Source: an uncultured Methylococcaceae bacterium
GTDB taxonomy: Bacteria > Pseudomonadota > Gammaproteobacteria > Methylococcales > Methylomonadaceae
Assembly: GCA_903939355.1 (NCBI GenBank)
Contig: CAJAHC010000464.1
Location: 1 to 26,303, forward strand
DNA length: 26,303 nt
Reading direction: 5' to 3'
This document shows positions 1 through 8,114 of the stretch, one piece after another. Position numbers and translations under genes: made by a program. Each line of letters starts with the position of its first letter. Position 1 is the stretch's first letter. The notes under the pieces were generated by a model, which saw nothing but the letters and a program-made list of their open reading frames with translations, was not told the DNA's origin and searched no databases.

Positions 1-369
1 TCTTATGCTTCAGAACACCATAGCGGCCATGGTGCTACCAATAATGGTGGCAGCAGCAGTGGCAGTGCAAATTCTTGCGGCAAACCTAACCTGGGCAAAT
101 TTTTACCACCACACCTTGCAACAGTCTCACCTGGATCAGAATTTTCTTTTTTGGTTTTCAATATAGATAATCCCGAACAAGTTGCTGTTACTGTTAAGAA
201 TATCCCCATTGAAATGACAGCAGAATTTAAAGATCCTTATTATCTGCTTAAAGGAAAAATACCAACGTCTCTAGTTAATACGGCGGCCAGGATTAACATT
301 AAAGTATCAGCAAAATCAGCTCATTGTGAGGCAGAAGCTGGATGGTTATTAAAAATAGCCGACAAATAG
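1..369 (+). CDS. 3' fragment of a secreted-looking, Ser/Gly/His-containing protein
   Basis: Frame 1 is open from the left edge to a TAG at 367-369, giving the last 122 residues of a protein whose start lies outside the window. The fragment begins with a low-complexity stretch (visible residues 1-25) rich in Ser, Gly, Asn and His, including HHSGHG. A Cys (visible residue 26) follows, and then about 85 residues of alternating hydrophobic and polar pattern typical of a beta-sandwich, with a second Cys at 109 that could pair with the first. A His/Gly-rich linker before a beta domain suggests an extracytoplasmic and possibly metal-binding protein, but I do not recognise the family and no signal peptide can be checked because the N-terminus is missing. 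A TTG at 151 could start a shorter frame, but it has no ribosome binding site and would cut off the first Cys, so I treat the whole frame as one truncated gene. Confidence 0.62.
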   Translation, partial: SYASEHHSGHGATNNGGSSSGSANSCGKPNLGKFLPPHLATVSPGSEFSFLVFNIDNPEQVAVTVKNIPIEMTAEFKDPYYLLKGKIPTSLVNTAARINIKVSAKSAHCEAEAGWLLKIADK

Positions 370-396
370 GCACTCTATCGATCAATTTGTTATCGG

Positions 397-422
397 CTTT
401 GCCAACATCCACCTTGGTAAAG
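397..422 (+). terminator. possible terminator after the left-edge gene
   Basis: CTTTGCCAA (397-405) pairs with TTGGTAAAG (414-422) over 9 bp, one of them G-U, with an 8-base loop. It lies 28 bases after the stop codon of the left-edge gene. The following bases are only mildly T-rich (ttaatgattttgtt), so this is a weak intrinsic terminator candidate. Confidence 0.4.
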
Positions 423-521
423 TTAATGATTTTGTTAGTGTTTCATTATAAAAAATAGTGCATTAAATAATTTTCTTACGCTATTTAATAAGTTGGCACA
501 GATAATCAAAAACATAGGTAC

Positions 522-540
522 TCCACCATAATTTGGTGGA
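522..540. other. short perfect hairpin upstream of rlmJ
   Basis: TCCACCA (522-528) and TGGTGGA (534-540) form a 7-bp stem with a 5-base loop. No clear T-run follows on either strand, so it may be a weak terminator for the upstream gene or chance. It lies 68 bases before the rlmJ start. Confidence 0.3.
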
Positions 541-608
541 TTGCTTTTGAAATAGTCATCACGCACTTTGATAAAGTATTTTAAAAAACTAATTACTCTT
601 CTTTTCCA

Positions 609-1451
609 ATGCTTAGCTACCGACACTCATTTCATGCAGGCAATTTTGCTGATGTGTTAAAACATATCGTATTGATTAAAATACTCGAACATCTGTGTAA
701 AAAAGATAAACCCTTCTGTTGCATTGATACCCATGCTGGCCCTGGCAAATACCAACTTAATAGTGACTTCGCCCTAAAAAACAAAGAATTTGAAAATGGT
801 ATTGGCCGATTATGGCAACAAGAAGATCTACCTGATGGCCTTGCCTCTTATATCAATGTCCTTAAACACTTTAATACTAAAGGTCAATTAAACTGCTACC
901 CCGGTTCGCCCCTAATTATCAGGCATTTTTTACGCAACCGTGACCGCTTATTTTTACATGAGTTGCATTCAACAGAAATAGACTTATTAAATACAGTTAT
1001 CGGAAATGATAGACGCATCAAAGTTGCTCATAGTGATGGTCTAAAAAATGCTGTTAGCTTATTACCGCCTGTGCAACATAGAGGTATTGTGCTTATTGAT
1101 CCTTCTTATGAAATAAAAAGTGATTACCAACTAGTTGTCGATACCTTAATACAGATGTATAAACGCTTCCCTGCCGGTACCTATGCACTCTGGTATCCTG
1201 TAGTAGAGCGTCAGCGTAATCAGCAACTGGAACAAGCCATAAAAGCCAGTAGTCTTAAAAATGTACAGTTATTCGAGCTGGGCATAACGGCAGATACTCA
1301 AGAACATGGAATGACTGCCAGCGGCATGATTGTCATCAACCCACCTTGGGCTTTAGCAACAGAAATGCAACATACTTTACCTTGGTTGGCTCGAACATTA
1401 GGTCTTGATGGAACAGAACTGTACCGAATAGAAACATTGGTTAGCGAATAA
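609..1451 (+). CDS. rlmJ: 23S rRNA (adenine-2030 N6)-methyltransferase RlmJ
   Basis: This 280-residue protein matches RlmJ, which uses S-adenosylmethionine to methylate N6 of A2030 in 23S rRNA. The N-terminus MLSYRHSFHAGNFADVLKH is the family signature. The cofactor-binding segment follows (IDTHAGPGKY, residues 39-48), and the motif IV loop is D164-P-S-Y167, with Asp164 at the position of the catalytic Asp164 of the E. coli enzyme. Motif IV reads DPSY rather than the DPPY common to many N6-adenine methyltransferases. The length equals that of E. coli RlmJ (280). The start at 609 is fixed by the conserved N-terminus, although no clear ribosome binding site precedes it. The gene is followed on the same strand, 65 bases later, by the kinase gene. 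RlmJ genes are usually stand-alone, so no pathway link is implied. Confidence 0.95.
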   Translation: MLSYRHSFHAGNFADVLKHIVLIKILEHLCKKDKPFCCIDTHAGPGKYQLNSDFALKNKEFENGIGRLWQQEDLPDGLASYINVLKHFNTKGQLNCYPGSPLIIRHFLRNRDRLFLHELHSTEIDLLNTVIGNDRRIKVAHSDGLKNAVSLLPPVQHRGIVLIDPSYEIKSDYQLVVDTLIQMYKRFPAGTYALWYPVVERQRNQQLEQAIKASSLKNVQLFELGITADTQEHGMTASGMIVINPPWALATEMQHTLPWLARTLGLDGTELYRIETLVSE

Positions 1452-1516
1452 TTGCCCTCATTAGTGCTACCATACCAGTTGTAAACATTAGTTTTAAATA
1501 AAAAAGGTTACTCAAT

Positions 1517-2389
1517 ATGAAAAATATTATTGTAATGTCAGGCGATATTGGCAGCGGCAAATCCTCTGTGGCCACTGCGCTTAAACAGTTAACCAATTTT
1601 GACATCATCGGCACCGGCACCATACAACGCGCCATAGCCACTAAGCGCGGTTTAACAACGCTTGAGCTCAACAAATTTTCGCAAACTGATCGCAGCATTG
1701 ATGACGAAATTGACTCTTACGTCATTGAACTGGGCAAAACACAAGATAATTTAATACTCGATTCCAGATTGGCCTGGCACTTTATTCCCGCTGCCTTTAA
1801 AGTATTTTTATCTGTTGACCCAGTAGTGGGGGCCAAACGGGTATTTAATGCCTCACGCAATGATGAAAAAAATCCTTCGCTGGACGTAACCTTACAAAAC
1901 AATCTAAAACGCCAAGCCATAGAAGACCAACGATTCAATCAGCTTTACAATATACGCTTTAGAAAGTATGGCAATTATGACTTGATCATAGACACTTCCT
2001 ACACCTCACCAGAAACCATTGCCAAAAAAATAAAAGACTGTTTTGATGCTTGGTCAAAACAGCAATTTTTTTCACAGCTATGGGTAGCACCCAAAAAACT
2101 ATTGCCTACCCAATCCATAAAAGAACTTATACCCGATGGTTCAGAAGAGGAGCAATCTGTAAACGTTTTTGTATGTAACGGCTTTATTTACATCAAAGAA
2201 GGTCATCTTCAAACCTTGGCTGCACAGAAAGCAGGTGTAGATCTAATGCCAGCAAAAATTTTAACCGAAGATCCCGATGCTGAATTAAGCCCTGGGCTTA
2301 CTGCCAGAAAGCTTGCCGAAAATGTTTCCATAGCAATGCTCTATAAATGGGAAGAAGCACTGAATTTCGAATACACCATCTACCCTTAA
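1517..2389 (+). CDS. P-loop (CMP-kinase-like) protein with C-terminal ParB-like domain
   Basis: This 290-residue protein has two parts. Residues 1-180 form a small P-loop kinase domain. Walker A is GDIGSGKSS (9-17), and a second motif, LILDSRLAW (79-87), resembles the substrate/Walker B strand of nucleotide and dephospho-CoA kinases. A lid-like basic segment lies around 130-150, and DLIIDTSYTSPETIA (155-169) is the typical ending of cytidylate/shikimate-kinase-like folds. Residues 189-250 have the spacing of a ParB/sulfiredoxin-like domain: a VAPKKLLPTQSI entry strand, then FIYIKEGHLQTLAAQKAG where the family has a GHHR-type motif, then MPAKIL. Only EGH of that catalytic motif survives, so the domain may bind rather than catalyse. 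An AAGG-type ribosome binding site lies about 9 bases before the ATG. The substrate is unknown. The gene converges with radA; the kinase assignment is firm, the ParB-like assignment moderate. Confidence 0.72.
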   Translation: MKNIIVMSGDIGSGKSSVATALKQLTNFDIIGTGTIQRAIATKRGLTTLELNKFSQTDRSIDDEIDSYVIELGKTQDNLILDSRLAWHFIPAAFKVFLSVDPVVGAKRVFNASRNDEKNPSLDVTLQNNLKRQAIEDQRFNQLYNIRFRKYGNYDLIIDTSYTSPETIAKKIKDCFDAWSKQQFFSQLWVAPKKLLPTQSIKELIPDGSEEEQSVNVFVCNGFIYIKEGHLQTLAAQKAGVDLMPAKILTEDPDAELSPGLTARKLAENVSIAMLYKWEEALNFEYTIYP

Positions 2390-2415
2390 ACAAACACAGT
2401 TTTAACCCCCTGACT

Positions 2416-3789
2416 TTATAAGTCAGCAAGTATAACCAAAGCCTCAGAAAGTGTAGATACACCGAGAATTTCAAGACCTTTAATGGCTGTTTTTGGAACA
2501 TTGGCTTTGGGAATGACGGCTTTTTTAAAGCCATGTTTTGCGGCATCGTTTAATCGTGCATGACCATTGGCAACGGGTCTTATTTCACCACTTAAACCAA
2601 TTTCTCCAAAAAAGAACACATCATGCGGGATAACTTTGTCTTTTAAACTGGAAACAACGCCGACCACAATCGCTAAATCAGAACTGGTTTCTGTGACTTT
2701 AATACCGCCTACGACGTTGGCATAAATTTCATCTTGCGCGGTAAAAATACCCCCGTGGCGATAAAGCACTGCCAGCAACATGGCCAGCCGATTTTGATCA
2801 AAGCCGACGGCCAACCGTCTTGGATTGCCATACTGACATTCTGTCACCAAAGCTTGAATTTCAACTAACAATGGCCTGGTGCCTTCCCATAATACGGTAA
2901 CGACACTCCCGGATGAGGGCTTTTCTGCCCTGTTCAAGAACATCGCCGACGGATTTTTAACTTCTTTTAAACCCGTACTGTCCATGGCAAAAAACCCCAG
3001 CTCGCCAACGCTGCCAAAACGATTTTTATCCGCCCTTAAAACCCTAAACCGTGAGTCATCGGTTGAGCCCAACATGACTTGGGTATCGACAATATGACTT
3101 AAGGTCATGGGTCCTGCCAAAGATTGATCTTTGGTGACATGCCCCACCATAAAAATGGAAACGTGATGCTTTTTTGCATATTGTGTCAAATAACTCGCTG
3201 ACTCCCTGACTTGAGACACTGAACCGGGCGCTGAATCGGTATCTTGTGTATGCATTACCTGAATGGAATCGATTACCAGAATGTGTGGCTTTATTTCATC
3301 CAAGATATCACAAATGCGCTGTACGGAGGTTTCCATCAACATCATGATTTTATCGGCAGGTAGCTTTAAGCGCAGCGCTCTTTCAGCAATCTGTTGCATC
3401 GATTCTTCACCTGAAACGTAGAGTACCGTAATATTTCTATCGGCAATATTAGCAATGGCCTGTAATAATAAGGTGCTTTTTCCTGCCCCCGGTGCACCGC
3501 CAATTAATACGACACTGCCTCTAACAATACCGCCACCCAACACACGATCAAACTCCGAAATGCCGGTAGAAATACGCTCAGCTTGGGATAAGTTTACCTC
3601 AGCCAATAATTTTACTTCTGATCGACTCCCGGCATAACCGGCGCGATTATTTCGTTCCGTACCGGCGGAACCTAACCTGACCTCTTTAATGGTATTCCAT
3701 TCGCCACAACTGGTACACTGACCACCCCAACGCGGATAATCAGCGCCACATTGATCGCAAACAAACGCTGTTTTGATTTTTTTACTCAT
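2416..3789 (-). CDS. radA: DNA repair protein RadA (branch-migration ATPase)
   Basis: RadA (Sms) is a hexameric helicase-like ATPase that processes recombination intermediates together with RecA. All four parts are visible in the 457 residues. There is an N-terminal zinc finger (C11, C14, C25, C28), then a RecA-like ATPase with Walker A GAPGAGKST (98-106) and Walker B LVIDSIQ (171-177). The RadA-specific KNRFG motif is at 255-259, and a C-terminal Lon-protease-like domain starts near residue 290. The length is normal for the family. It reads leftward 64 bases after acr3 and may receive some read-through from the arsenic operon, but it is functionally unrelated. Its 3' end faces the kinase gene with 26 bases between stops. 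A short CTGACTT/AAGTCAG hairpin (2410-2426) overlaps the stop codon. Confidence 0.97.
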   Translation of the reverse strand: MSKKIKTAFVCDQCGADYPRWGGQCTSCGEWNTIKEVRLGSAGTERNNRAGYAGSRSEVKLLAEVNLSQAERISTGISEFDRVLGGGIVRGSVVLIGGAPGAGKSTLLLQAIANIADRNITVLYVSGEESMQQIAERALRLKLPADKIMMLMETSVQRICDILDEIKPHILVIDSIQVMHTQDTDSAPGSVSQVRESASYLTQYAKKHHVSIFMVGHVTKDQSLAGPMTLSHIVDTQVMLGSTDDSRFRVLRADKNRFGSVGELGFFAMDSTGLKEVKNPSAMFLNRAEKPSSGSVVTVLWEGTRPLLVEIQALVTECQYGNPRRLAVGFDQNRLAMLLAVLYRHGGIFTAQDEIYANVVGGIKVTETSSDLAIVVGVVSSLKDKVIPHDVFFFGEIGLSGEIRPVANGHARLNDAAKHGFKKAVIPKANVPKTAIKGLEILGVSTLSEALVILADL

Positions 3790-3853
3790 GGCTTGATTAA
3801 TCGTATCAGAATTAACTTAACAAAATTCTATTCTAACCCATTAACTCTTATTT

Positions 3854-4930
3854 TTAGTTTTGCGAACTTTTATTCAGCGAGGGCTCAGCTTTAAATGACA
3901 GATGTTTTTGAAAATAAAAAGCCACATTGACCAAAGCGATCATCACCGGCACTTCAATTAATGGCCCGATAACTGCAGCAAATGCTTCATCACTGTTAAT
4001 GCCAAATACGGCAACCGCAACTGCAATGGCCAGTTCAAAATTGTTACTGGCTGCCGTAAACGCGAGCGTGGTCGTTTTTTCATAATTGGCACCTATCGCT
4101 TTACCCATCATAAAGCTAATCAAAAACATCACCACAAAATAAATCAACATCGGCGTTGCAATCCGCACTACATCTAAAGGTAGTTGCACAATTAAATGTC
4201 CTTTTAACGAGAACATAACCACGATGGTAAACAACAAAGCTATTAAGGTCAACGGACTGATTTTTGGAATAAAGCTCTGCTGATACCAGTCGTTACCTTT
4301 GGCCCGGATCAAAAAGAAACGCGTCAAAAATCCGGCGATAAACGGCACACCTAAATAAATAAAGACACTTTTAGCTATCTCGCTGATGGTAATATCTACT
4401 GTACCCGCCTGCAATCCAAACAGTGGTGGTAATACGGTAATAAACAACCAAGCATAAACGCTGTAAAACAACACCTGAAACAAGCTGTTAAAGGCAACCA
4501 GTCCGGCGGCATATTCGTTATCGCCTTTTGCCAAGTCATTCCACACTATCACCATAGCAATACACCGAGCCAGACCAATCAAGATCAAACCGTTCATGTA
4601 GGCCGGATAATCCCGCAAAAAGATAAGCGCCAAAGCAAACATTAATGCCGGACCGATCAGCCAATTTTGTAACAAAGAAACACTCAATAAGCGCCAATTA
4701 CGAAACACATCACCGAGTTCTTCGTAATGCACTTTAGCTAACGGCGGGTACATCATGGCAATTAAACCAATGGCAATCGGAATATTGGTAGTGCCTAGAG
4801 AAACCAACGTGTTAAGCGTGTTTACTTCTATCGGAAAAACAAATCGGATAGCGACACCCAGTGCCATTGCACTAAAAATCCATAGGGTCAAATAACGATC
4901 AAGAAAAGACAAATGTTTTGATTGGGTCAT
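3854..4930 (-). CDS. acr3: Arsenite efflux permease Acr3
   Basis: This 358-residue inner-membrane protein has about ten hydrophobic segments and belongs to the Acr3 branch of the BASS superfamily, which exports As(III). The conserved Cys of the family is C123 in [16 protein letters not shown], and the conserved acidic residue is E299 in [13 protein letters not shown]; in studied Acr3 proteins the corresponding Cys and Glu are essential. A ribosome binding site AGGA lies about 9 bases before the ATG. The gene follows arsA by 12 bases and is the last gene of the arsenic operon. ArsA is better known as partner of the ArsB pump, but here the pump is Acr3. Identity is not in doubt; whether the export is ATP-driven through ArsA is inferred from the operon. 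Confidence 0.96.
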   Translation of the reverse strand: MTQSKHLSFLDRYLTLWIFSAMALGVAIRFVFPIEVNTLNTLVSLGTTNIPIAIGLIAMMYPPLAKVHYEELGDVFRNWRLLSVSLLQNWLIGPALMFALALIFLRDYPAYMNGLILIGLARCIAMVIVWNDLAKGDNEYAAGLVAFNSLFQVLFYSVYAWLFITVLPPLFGLQAGTVDITISEIAKSVFIYLGVPFIAGFLTRFFLIRAKGNDWYQQSFIPKISPLTLIALLFTIVVMFSLKGHLIVQLPLDVVRIATPMLIYFVVMFLISFMMGKAIGANYEKTTTLAFTAASNNFELAIAVAVAVFGINSDEAFAAVIGPLIEVPVMIALVNVAFYFQKHLSFKAEPSLNKSSQN

Positions 4931-4942
4931 TAGAATATCCTG

Positions 4943-6712
4943 TTAATAACTACTGGTAGCCATGTTATGTAAGCGCTCTTTTCCCACCGGCTCTTCTTTT
5001 AGTAAAGGCACGACAGCATAACGGTGCGAATGTAGGTTAGCGACAGCTGCAATTTCAGGTAATTCGTTAGTTGCGCGCTGGCGTAGTAAAGGTGAATGAA
5101 CAGTCGCTGCAGCAATGCTGTTATTGATCACCCAGGCCCAAGGTTCAATACCTGCGCGGCGTAAATCAGCTTGCAAATTTGCCGATTCCATTACCGGTGT
5201 GGTTTCCGCTAACGTCACCAATAATACTTTAGTTTGCTTAGGGTCTTGCAACTGCATCATCGGTGTCAAAAAATGAACGTCAGAGTCAATCATTTGACGA
5301 CTGACTTCACGATGATAAGCGCCAGTGGCATCCAATAATAATAAAGTGTGACCTGTAGGCGCAGTATCCATCACCACGAATTTTTTTCCGGCCTCACGAA
5401 TGACCCTTGAAAAAGCCTGAAACACAGCAATTTCTTCCGTACAAGGTGAGCGTAGATCTTCTTCTAATAACGCCCTGCCCTGCGCATCAAGCTGAGTACC
5501 TTTGGTTGCTAAAATAGTTTGCCTATAATGTTCTGTTTCTGCCTGCGGATCAATTCGGCTGACCGTAAGATTTACCAAAGAACCCTTCAGGGTTTCACTT
5601 AAGTGTGCCGCCGGATCTGAAGTCGTCAGATGTACCGGCAAACCTCGCAAAGCAAGCTCTACCGCTACAGCTGCCGCCAACGTCGTTTTACCAACACCAC
5701 CTTTACCCATCAACATAACCAAACCATGTCCGTCTTTGGCAATATCATCAACGAGATTCGACAAAGCGGGCACCTCAATAGCAAATGTCGTTACATCACT
5801 TTCAGTGTTTGTAATCTCGGTCGTGGTAAATAATTTTCGCAATGATGCCAAGCCGACCAAATTAAACGGTTTAAGCGCAATGCGATCACAGAGTAAAGAC
5901 TTAAGGACTGTCGACATGGTTGCCATCGCGTTTTGTTCGCGAGCATAGATGGCTGTTGCAAGCGGATCTTGTTCAGCCTCTTCTTGCGGTAAGATACCAT
6001 TAATAACCAGATACTGCTGCGACAAACCAATTGCCGCCAACTCTTCATGTGTTCTGGCAACCTCTCGTAAGGTGGCTTGTTGTGCACGTGTTACTAAGAT
6101 CAAACGACTAAGCTGAGGATTGGCTAAAGCATCAACCGCCGCCTTATATTGACTGCGTTGTTTTGCCAAACCTGCCAATGGCCCCAGACAAGAAGCATCG
6201 CCTTTACCATCTTCCAGAAAGCCGCTCCATGCACCTGGCAATTGCAACAAGCGAATAGTATGACCTGTAGGAGCAGTATCAAACACAATATGATCGTAAT
6301 CGGCCGTTAGTGCGGAGTCTATCAGCAAGGAAGTAAATTCATCAAAAGCGGCAATCTCAGTGGTGCAGGCACCAGACAATTGCTCTTCAATGCTTTTTAC
6401 AACCGCCTCCGGTAAAATTCCTCGTACTGGTCCTACAATGCGATCTCGATAAATCTGTGCTGCGGCTTGGGGATCAATTTCCAAGGCGGCCAAATTAGGT
6501 ACCGTTGAAATAACCGTTATTTGGTTACCGATGGTGACGCCAAATACCTGTCCAACATTAGAAGCAGGATCGGTACTAACCAATAATACTCGAAAACCGG
6601 CATCCGCTAATTGAACTGCTGTAGCACAAGCAACTGAAGTTTTACCGACGCCCCCTTTACCGGTGAAAAATAAAAAGCGCGGTGGTTGGTTAAGAAATTT
6701 CAGGTCAGTCAT
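4943..6712 (-). CDS. arsA: Arsenite-stimulated ATPase ArsA (two tandem halves)
   Basis: ArsA is the soluble ATPase that energises arsenite efflux. The 589 residues contain two homologous halves, each with a deviant Walker A (GKGGVGKTS at 18-26, GKGGVGKTT at 336-344) and the signal-transduction motif DTAPTGHT (145-152 and 449-456). The three As(III)-binding cysteines of the R773 plasmid protein (C113, C172, C422) are matched by C116, C175 and C424, with almost identical spacing, so metalloid activation should be intact. A ribosome binding site AGGT lies about 8 bases upstream. It sits between arsD and acr3, with 27 and 12 bases of spacing. By family knowledge it receives As(III) from the ArsD chaperone encoded just upstream. 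Confidence 0.97.
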   Translation of the reverse strand: MTDLKFLNQPPRFLFFTGKGGVGKTSVACATAVQLADAGFRVLLVSTDPASNVGQVFGVTIGNQITVISTVPNLAALEIDPQAAAQIYRDRIVGPVRGILPEAVVKSIEEQLSGACTTEIAAFDEFTSLLIDSALTADYDHIVFDTAPTGHTIRLLQLPGAWSGFLEDGKGDASCLGPLAGLAKQRSQYKAAVDALANPQLSRLILVTRAQQATLREVARTHEELAAIGLSQQYLVINGILPQEEAEQDPLATAIYAREQNAMATMSTVLKSLLCDRIALKPFNLVGLASLRKLFTTTEITNTESDVTTFAIEVPALSNLVDDIAKDGHGLVMLMGKGGVGKTTLAAAVAVELALRGLPVHLTTSDPAAHLSETLKGSLVNLTVSRIDPQAETEHYRQTILATKGTQLDAQGRALLEEDLRSPCTEEIAVFQAFSRVIREAGKKFVVMDTAPTGHTLLLLDATGAYHREVSRQMIDSDVHFLTPMMQLQDPKQTKVLLVTLAETTPVMESANLQADLRRAGIEPWAWVINNSIAAATVHSPLLRQRATNELPEIAAVANLHSHRYAVVPLLKEEPVGKERLHNMATSSY

Positions 6713-6739
6713 GTTAATACCTAATGCGTTTATTGCTGA

Positions 6740-7099
6740 TTAACTGCAACTACTATTTCCACCACAACAATCTAAATTTGGTTTCTCTTCTACCAGAGCA
6801 ATGCCTGTCCAACGGGATAGTTCGGCACGACTTGGATAACGTCCCGCCAAAGCAACCTCACCATCAACCAGAATCAAAGGTAATGCATCTGCACCGGAAC
6901 GCTCAAGAAAAGCTCTTACAAGATTGTTTTCTGCAAACTCCATGGGTTGCTGTGCCAAATTGAAGCGCTCAATTTGAGCACCGTTTTGTTTAGCCCAATT
7001 TACATCAGCAGAAAAGCCAACTAATTCCTGATCAACATCCACACCACAAACGCCGGTACTGCAACATAAAGCAGGATCAAATACTTGAATACGGGACAT
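6740..7099 (-). CDS. arsD: Arsenic metallochaperone ArsD
   Basis: ArsD is a small cytosolic As(III) chaperone, also a weak repressor in some operons, that passes the metalloid to ArsA. The 119-residue length fits the family. C12, C13 and C18 in ALCCSTGVC form the As(III)-binding triad conserved in ArsD. The rest has the thioredoxin-like ArsD fold, with LPLILVDGEVALAGRYPSR as the typical C-terminal strand-loop. The tail ends with a vicinal pair (CCGGNSSC), as in the R773 protein. The ATG is preceded by a GA-rich AGAGAG stretch. The gene lies between arsC (18 bases) and arsA (27 bases), the usual arsDA order. Confidence 0.95.
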   Translation of the reverse strand: MSRIQVFDPALCCSTGVCGVDVDQELVGFSADVNWAKQNGAQIERFNLAQQPMEFAENNLVRAFLERSGADALPLILVDGEVALAGRYPSRAELSRWTGIALVEEKPNLDCCGGNSSCS

Positions 7100-7117
7100 A
7101 CGCTCTCTCTTTAATAG

Positions 7118-7597
7118 TTAGGGTAACAAAGTACTGATACGATCCAATTCAATCTTTAATTGTTCGCGGTTGTTTTTTAACGCCTCCAGCGGCAGAGCCA
7201 GGAATTGCTCAATACGATAACGCAGGATGCCATAAGCCTTCATAAATGCAGCATCGATTTCTGCTTCTGACCCTTCCACATGCGCGGGATCTTCAACGCC
7301 CCAATGGCTACGAAGAACCGGACCCAGGTAGGTAGGACAAGTTTCATTAGCCGCATTACCACAGACACTCAGGACAATATCAGGTGTTACCGGCAAATCA
7401 TTCCATGATTTGCTAAAGTAACCTTCTGTGGAGATACCTTCCCGTTCCAGCAAAGCCAAGGAACGTGGATGAACCTTTCCCGTAGGTTTACTTCCTGCGC
7501 TCAGCGCACGCCAGCCTTCAGGAGCAAGATGATTAAAAGTCGCTTCACCGAGGACAGAGCGACAAGAGTTTCCGGTACAAAGAAATAGTACATTCAT
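7118..7597 (-). CDS. arsC: Arsenate reductase ArsC (low-molecular-weight phosphatase type)
   Basis: It reduces arsenate to arsenite so that the efflux system can expel it. The 159-residue protein opens with the phosphatase P-loop C7-TGNSC-R13-S, giving the catalytic Cys7 and the neighbouring Cys12. A second cysteine pair, C79 and C87, lies in SVCGNAANETCP, as in the thioredoxin-coupled staphylococcal enzyme (C82/C89 there), and a conserved DP pair in GVEDPAHVEG supplies the general acid. The family is therefore the LMW-PTP/thioredoxin class, not the glutaredoxin-coupled E. coli R773 type. The sequence runs about 20 residues past the catalytic core in a charged helix. It is the second gene of the operon, between arsR (34 bases) and arsD (18 bases). 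The ribosome binding site is weak. Confidence 0.95.
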   Translation of the reverse strand: MNVLFLCTGNSCRSVLGEATFNHLAPEGWRALSAGSKPTGKVHPRSLALLEREGISTEGYFSKSWNDLPVTPDIVLSVCGNAANETCPTYLGPVLRSHWGVEDPAHVEGSEAEIDAAFMKAYGILRYRIEQFLALPLEALKNNREQLKIELDRISTLLP

Positions 7598-7631
7598 AAT
7601 TAATAACTCAATGATAGTTTATAAACTGACA

Positions 7632-7967
7632 TTAGCTTTTACAACAATCTGACGCCAAATTACTTTCAAAACACTGCTCGGGATTACCTGTACAACATTC
7701 AGCGGTCAGATAAGCGATCAGTTCTTGCATGAGAGGAAGATTGGCGCGATAACGTTGATATCGCCCCTCTTGAATAACCCCCAACAAACCGGCCTGTGTC
7801 AGAGCTTTAAGATGGAAAGATAAATTGGTGGGCGGTAACGCTAATAGCGTTGCTATTTCCCCTGCGACCAAACCATCAGGCGCATTTTTAACTAATAATC
7901 GAAAGATATCGAGCCTAACACCTGAAGCCAGCGACTCGAATAATGTTGTTGCAAGTTTTTTTTCCAT
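7632..7967 (-). CDS. arsR: ArsR-family As(III)-responsive repressor
   Basis: This is a winged-helix repressor of 111 residues starting at the ATG at 7967. A TTG six codons upstream keeps the frame but has no support. The recognition region IATLLALPPTNLSFHLKALTQ is typical of ArsR/SmtB proteins but lacks the CVC pair that binds As(III) in the E. coli protein. Instead, cysteines cluster at the C-terminus: C91, C92, C99, C108 and C109. This resembles the Acidithiobacillus ferrooxidans ArsR arrangement (C95, C96, C102), which points to an independently evolved metalloid site. There is no recognisable ribosome binding site, and a -10-like TATAGT lies immediately upstream, so the message may be leaderless. 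As first gene of the operon it most likely represses itself and arsC-arsD-arsA-acr3. Confidence 0.94.
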   Translation of the reverse strand: MEKKLATTLFESLASGVRLDIFRLLVKNAPDGLVAGEIATLLALPPTNLSFHLKALTQAGLLGVIQEGRYQRYRANLPLMQELIAYLTAECCTGNPEQCFESNLASDCCKS

Positions 7968-7973
7968 ACAGCA

Positions 7974-8006
7974 ACTATACAACAATTATTGAAATATTAA
8001 AATATT
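7974..8006 (-). promoter_or_regulatory. Candidate arsR promoter and operator
   Basis: On the minus strand TATAGT (7979-7974) is a plausible -10 element. If so, transcription would begin close to the arsR ATG at 7967. About where the -35 would be lies the AT palindrome AATATT-aa-AATATT (7993-8006), and between the two lies CAATTATTG (7983-7991), also palindromic. Dyads overlapping the promoter are what an ArsR repressor normally covers. The sequence is very AT-rich, so the dyads could be chance. Confidence 0.4.
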
Positions 8007-8114
8007 AATTCCGTTTAGCGACTCTCCCTTAAACTTCACATCCAAATTTAAGAGCCTCAGTAGGGTTTTATCCTGCATAATGGTTAATCAAAAAATGATC
8101 TGACAAAAACCCTC

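Noticed and set aside
2410..2426. Hairpin CTGACTT/AAGTCAG at the junction of the convergent kinase and radA genes.
   Set aside because: The stem is only 7 bp and AT-rich, overlaps the radA stop codon, and lacks a T-run on either strand, so a terminator is not supported.
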